From a virus, in the IMG/VR virus record IMGVR_UViG_3300047309_000114, positions 1 to 29,817 of that record: a DNA stretch of 29,817 nt. One strand, 5' to 3'. The position numbers and the translations under genes were made by a program. This document shows positions 26,951-29,817 of this stretch, piece after piece (positions within the stretch are counted from its first letter, which is position 1; every line of letters begins with the position of its first letter). A model generated the notes under the pieces. The model saw nothing but the letters and a program-made list of their open reading frames with translations, ran no database searches and had not been told where the DNA came from.

Positions 26951-27202
26951 ATGCAAAAGCTTTTACGACAGAAGACATCCGGCCACATCTACGTTTGGAC
27001 TGAGGCCCTGGCCAGCCGCGACGACATGGAGCCCTACGAGCCCCAGGCCAAGCCGGCTCCGGAACAAAACCCCAACGAAAATTCAGAGACAGCGCAGCCG
27101 GAAACGGTGGCAGACCTTGGTATTGAGGATGCCCTCGAGGCATTCCGCAAAGAGGTCCGCAAGCCCGGACGCAAAGCCAAACCACAACCGGGTGAAGCAT
27201 GA
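26951..27202 (+). CDS. small hypothetical structural-operon protein (83 aa)
   Basis: KLLRQKTSGHIYVWTEALAS is followed by a disordered Pro/Glu-rich middle and a basic tail (RKEVRKPGRKAKPQPGEA). TTGGAG precedes the ATG. It overlaps the adaptor gene by 4 bases. Head-associated or decoration-like by position; no motif. Confidence 0.7.
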   Translation: MQKLLRQKTSGHIYVWTEALASRDDMEPYEPQAKPAPEQNPNENSETAQPETVADLGIEDALEAFRKEVRKPGRKAKPQPGEA

Positions 27203-27891
27203 AAGTCTCTGACGTCCTTTCTCGGGTCCGATCAATCCTTAATGACGCCGACTCCAGCGCCTACCGCTGGACTGACCAAGAGTTCATCGACGCCATCAAC
27301 GATGCACAGGGCCTCATCGCCGTGTATCGGCCTGACTGTTTCCCTGTCAGCGCTGTCATCAGCCTGGTCGCTGGATCCAAGCAATCCATCCCAAGCGGCG
27401 GCTATCGCCTGCTGGACGTCATTCGCAACGTGGCATCGGACGGCGTAACCGCTGGCCGAGCCATCCGCCCAACCGATCGTGACACCCTGGATGCCTACGA
27501 TCCGTACTGGCACACGAACACCAAGAAGTCCGAGATCAAGAACTCGGTCTACGACGAGCGCAATCCGACCAGCTTCTGGGTGAATCCCCCGGCAGTGGCC
27601 GGCACCAAAGCCGAGATCCTGTACGCCAAGCGTCCGACCGTCGTCACCGCGAGCAGCGATGACCTGACGATCTCCGATGCGTATTTCGAGGGCATCGTCC
27701 TGTACGTCCTTTTCCGGGCGTACGCCAAAGAAGCCGACTACGCCGGAAACGCCCAGCTCGCCTCGAGCTACCTGTCGCTGTTTGCTTCGCTGATGGGCAT
27801 CAAGCTCCAGAAGGACGTGGCGTTTGGCATGTCCATGAACCGTAAGGGCGCGGAAAGCAATCCCGCCGCAATCCAGGCTGGAGGCGTGTGA
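27199..27891 (+). CDS. head-tail adaptor-like protein (230 aa)
   Basis: The start MKVSDVLSRVRSILNDADSS and the WTDQEFIDAINDAQGLIAVY block resemble phage adaptor or head-completion proteins (DUF6682-like). These attach below the portal and begin the tail. The middle has DERNPTSFWVNPPA and the tail is helical. The ATG overlaps the previous gene by 4 bases. Confidence 0.72.
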   Translation: MKVSDVLSRVRSILNDADSSAYRWTDQEFIDAINDAQGLIAVYRPDCFPVSAVISLVAGSKQSIPSGGYRLLDVIRNVASDGVTAGRAIRPTDRDTLDAYDPYWHTNTKKSEIKNSVYDERNPTSFWVNPPAVAGTKAEILYAKRPTVVTASSDDLTISDAYFEGIVLYVLFRAYAKEADYAGNAQLASSYLSLFASLMGIKLQKDVAFGMSMNRKGAESNPAAIQAGGV

Positions 27892-28544
27892 TGGCTGCGT
27901 CGTACGAAGACTTCTTCCCCAACATCCTCCCCGAGGTTCCTGGCGCCGCAGAGATGCTGGTGGCCAACGCCGTCAAGAATGCGGTGATCGAGTTTTGCGA
28001 GAAGAGCCTGGTTCTCCAGCGCGATCACGATCCGGTGACGCTCAAGACTGGCGTGGTCGATTACGACCTGGAGCCGCCCAAGGGTTACATCGTGGTCAAG
28101 GTCATGAAAGCCTGGCTCGAGAACAACGAGCTCGGCCCTCTGGCTCCAGACCTGGTGCGTGAAGCGTCGGTCTACAACCGTCTGTTCGAATCGTACCAGG
28201 AAGCCAACAGCACCCCTCGCGCATACCTCCAGAAGGATGAGCGATCGGTGTCGGTGTGGTACCCGCCAGAGAAAGACTATCCCAACGGCTTGACGATGCG
28301 TGTTGCGCTCAAGCCGACCCGCGCCAGCGACGGCGTTGAGAGCGTGATCCTCGAGGACTACGCCGAAGTCATCGCTTCTGGTGCTCTATCTCGCCTGATG
28401 ATGAGTGCGGGTAAACCCTATACCAACGTCGAGATGGCTGCGGTTCACAAGGGTCTGTTCCAGCAAGGCATCAACGTCGCCCGTAGCCGCGCTCTGCATG
28501 GTCAGGTCCGTTCCAATCTGAGCGTCAAGCTCCGGAGAATCTGA
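27891..28544 (+). CDS. structural protein, probable connector or tail protein (217 aa)
   Basis: MAASYEDFFPNILPEVPGAA, then KNAVIEFCEKSLVLQRDHDP and beta-rich middle sections. Phage connector or tail-tube-adaptor proteins near portal genes have this pattern (short helical start followed by DYDLEPPKGYIVV and a Trp-Tyr-Pro block). ATG at 27891 is preferred over GTG at 27888. It overlaps the next gene by one base. Confidence 0.7.
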   Translation: MAASYEDFFPNILPEVPGAAEMLVANAVKNAVIEFCEKSLVLQRDHDPVTLKTGVVDYDLEPPKGYIVVKVMKAWLENNELGPLAPDLVREASVYNRLFESYQEANSTPRAYLQKDERSVSVWYPPEKDYPNGLTMRVALKPTRASDGVESVILEDYAEVIASGALSRLMMSAGKPYTNVEMAAVHKGLFQQGINVARSRALHGQVRSNLSVKLRRI

Positions 28545-28894
28545 TGCCAGCAGCAACCTATGACTTTGAGATCGAGCAGGGCACGACCCTGCTCAAGCCC
28601 ATACAGTGGAAGGACAGTGCCGGCAATCCGGTGAACATGACCGGCTACACCGCCAGGATGCAGATCCGCAAGAGCGTGAGCTCTGACGAGGTGTTGCTCG
28701 AGCTCACCACCGCCAACGGTAAGTTGTCGATCGCCCCGTCAACCGGGACGGTCACGATGATCTTCAGCGCTACAACCACGGCGGCAATCACCTGGACTCG
28801 CGGCAAGTACGACTTGGAGGTCGTGTCTTACGACGGAACCGTGACCAGGCTGATTGAGGGCGAGATCACCGTATCCAAGGAGATCACGCGATGA
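28544..28894 (+). CDS. beta-sandwich (BppU-N/Ig-like) structural protein (116 aa)
   Basis: An all-strand domain (YDFEIEQGTTLLKPIQWKDS, GYTARMQIRKSVSSDEVLLE, KYDLEVVSYDGTVTRLIEGE) similar to the N-terminal domains of baseplate or minor tail proteins such as BppU. It lies directly before the tail fibre, with an ATGA overlap. It is plausibly a tail or fibre attachment component. Confidence 0.7.
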   Translation: MPAATYDFEIEQGTTLLKPIQWKDSAGNPVNMTGYTARMQIRKSVSSDEVLLELTTANGKLSIAPSTGTVTMIFSATTTAAITWTRGKYDLEVVSYDGTVTRLIEGEITVSKEITR

Positions 28895-29817
28895 GCGACC
28901 TGGTCGTTGTAGAAGATACCGGCTCAATCGTCGTAGTGCAGGAGGTTGCTCCTGCCTCGATCGTTGAGGTTGCTGCCGTTGGTCCGCAGGGGCCGCAAGG
29001 CCTTACGGGCGCCAAGGGTGACAAAGGCGACACTGGTGATGTGACGCCTGCCGCCACTGCTGCCGCAACCACGGCGACAAACGCCGCGACATCAGCTTCT
29101 GCATCGGCCACGTCTGCAAACAACTCGGCGGCTTCTGCTGGCACGTCAGCTACCAATGCTGCGGCTTCTGCCACTACGGCGACCACTAAGGCATCTGAGG
29201 CAACCAGCGCAGCGTCTACCGCAACTGGCGCCGCAAACACCGCAACTGCGGCGGCAGCTACCGCAAGTACGGCGGCAACCACGGCCAGTAATGCGGCCAC
29301 GACAGCCAGCACCGCAGCAACCACGGCAACCACCAAGGCTGGGCAGGCAACCGACTCGGCAACAGCTGCCGCAGCATCGGCCACGACCGCCACCACCAAA
29401 GCCAGCGAAGCTGCATCGAGTGCTACCAATGCTGCAAACTCTGCCGCTACGGCGCAGAGCCTGGCAACCAGCGCTCAGACGTCGGCAACCACCGCATCGA
29501 CTGCCGCCACAACCGCCACCACGCAAGCCACAACCGCCACCAACTCGGCGGCGTTGGCTCAGGATTGGGCAACGAAAACCAGCGCCGAAGTCGTTACGGG
29601 GCAGGGATACGGAGCCAAGAAATACGCCCAGGATGCCGCTACGTCGGCCACGAATGCCGCAAGCTCCGCTTCCAGTATGACGACCAGCGTCAATACCGCT
29701 ACGACCAAGGCGGCGGAGGCTGCGACCAGCGCTACAAATGCAGCCGCATCGGCAACCACGGCCACGACTAAAGCGTCTGAAGCTGCGACAAGTGCAGCAA
29801 ACGCAGCCAGCAGCGCT
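28891..29817 (+). CDS. tail fibre protein, collagen-like and Ala/Ser/Thr-rich, 3' end missing
   Basis: The product starts MSDLVVVEDTGSIVVVQEVA, has a collagen-like segment (GPQGPQG and GAKGDKGDTG, roughly residues 31-50), then about 250 residues of Ala/Ser/Thr repeats such as TTKASEA and SATNAAASA, as in lambda Stf-like fibres. One non-repeat block (QDWATKTSAEVVTGQGYGAK, near 230-255) interrupts it. It would bind the host surface, with the receptor tip outside the window. AGGAG lies about 7 bases before the ATG at 28891 (ATGA overlap). The frame is open to the window end, so the gene is 3' truncated by the window. Confidence 0.9.
   Translation, partial: MSDLVVVEDTGSIVVVQEVAPASIVEVAAVGPQGPQGLTGAKGDKGDTGDVTPAATAAATTATNAATSASASATSANNSAASAGTSATNAAASATTATTKASEATSAASTATGAANTATAAAATASTAATTASNAATTASTAATTATTKAGQATDSATAAAASATTATTKASEAASSATNAANSAATAQSLATSAQTSATTASTAATTATTQATTATNSAALAQDWATKTSAEVVTGQGYGAKKYAQDAATSATNAASSASSMTTSVNTATTKAAEAATSATNAAASATTATTKASEAATSAANAASSA

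Noticed and set aside
28884-29526. Ala/Val-rich and Gly/Cys-rich minus-strand frames across the tail fibre
   Set aside because: Artefacts of the GCN/ACN repeat codons of the fibre gene.

Overview
This window looks like the left two thirds of a temperate, tailed double-stranded DNA phage (a prophage or its linearised genome). It opens inside the 3' half of a tRNA-Asn gene with a tyrosine integrase right beside it, which is the usual arrangement at an attachment site, and it ends inside a long tail-fibre gene. The tRNA, the moderately high GC coding style, the ordinary Shine-Dalgarno sites and the DnaA boxes point to a proteobacterial host. A beta-proteobacterium is my guess, but the sequence alone does not settle it. 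Most proteins are ORFans, the genes are packed with 1-4 base overlaps, and at least ten genes are shorter than 60 codons.

Layout. (1) 86-5137, leftward: integrase, several small unknowns, a MazG-like pyrophosphohydrolase, a DUF3310 protein, an excisionase-like HTH protein, a Cas4/RecB-like nuclease with a probable Fe-S cluster, a small protein in the position of an SSB, and an ERF-type single-strand annealing protein. (2) 5138-5434: divergent control region with a perfect 8-bp-arm palindrome, a sigma-70-like promoter and TGTA-NN-TACA sites. (3) 5435-10746, rightward: T7 gp4/Twinkle-like primase-helicase, a YbcO-like HNH protein, Zn-ribbon and winged-helix proteins, an HEXXH protein, and a PD-(D/E)XK resolvase-like nuclease, closed by a strong terminator. 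(4) 10908-19214, leftward: about 25 mostly tiny unknown genes in units separated by intrinsic terminators. Its recognisable core is an amidoligase next to a class II glutamine amidotransferase, probably a peptide or amide ligation system. (5) 19215-20636: about 1.4 kb carrying only one recognised gene, unusually rich in structure: three perfect DnaA boxes, a terminator-like RNA with mutually exclusive stems, a G-tract repeat, a leader in which a 10-bp stem buries a Shine-Dalgarno, a TATA-rich iteron and palindrome block, and a hairpin region before the terminase. (6) 20637-29817, rightward: terminase small and large subunits, portal, two small proteins, scaffold, major capsid protein, adaptors or connectors, an Ig-like structural protein and a collagen-like, Ala/Ser/Thr-rich tail fibre that runs off the end.

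How it fits together: region 1 supplies integration and Red-like recombination, region 3 replication and junction processing, and region 6 packaging and the virion. Region 4 is an accessory block of unknown purpose that most deserves attention, together with the 19.2-20.6 kb non-coding region, which may hold the origin, the packaging site or post-transcriptional switches. No CI-like repressor and no lysis genes were recognised; they may lie to the right of the window or be too divergent to recognise.
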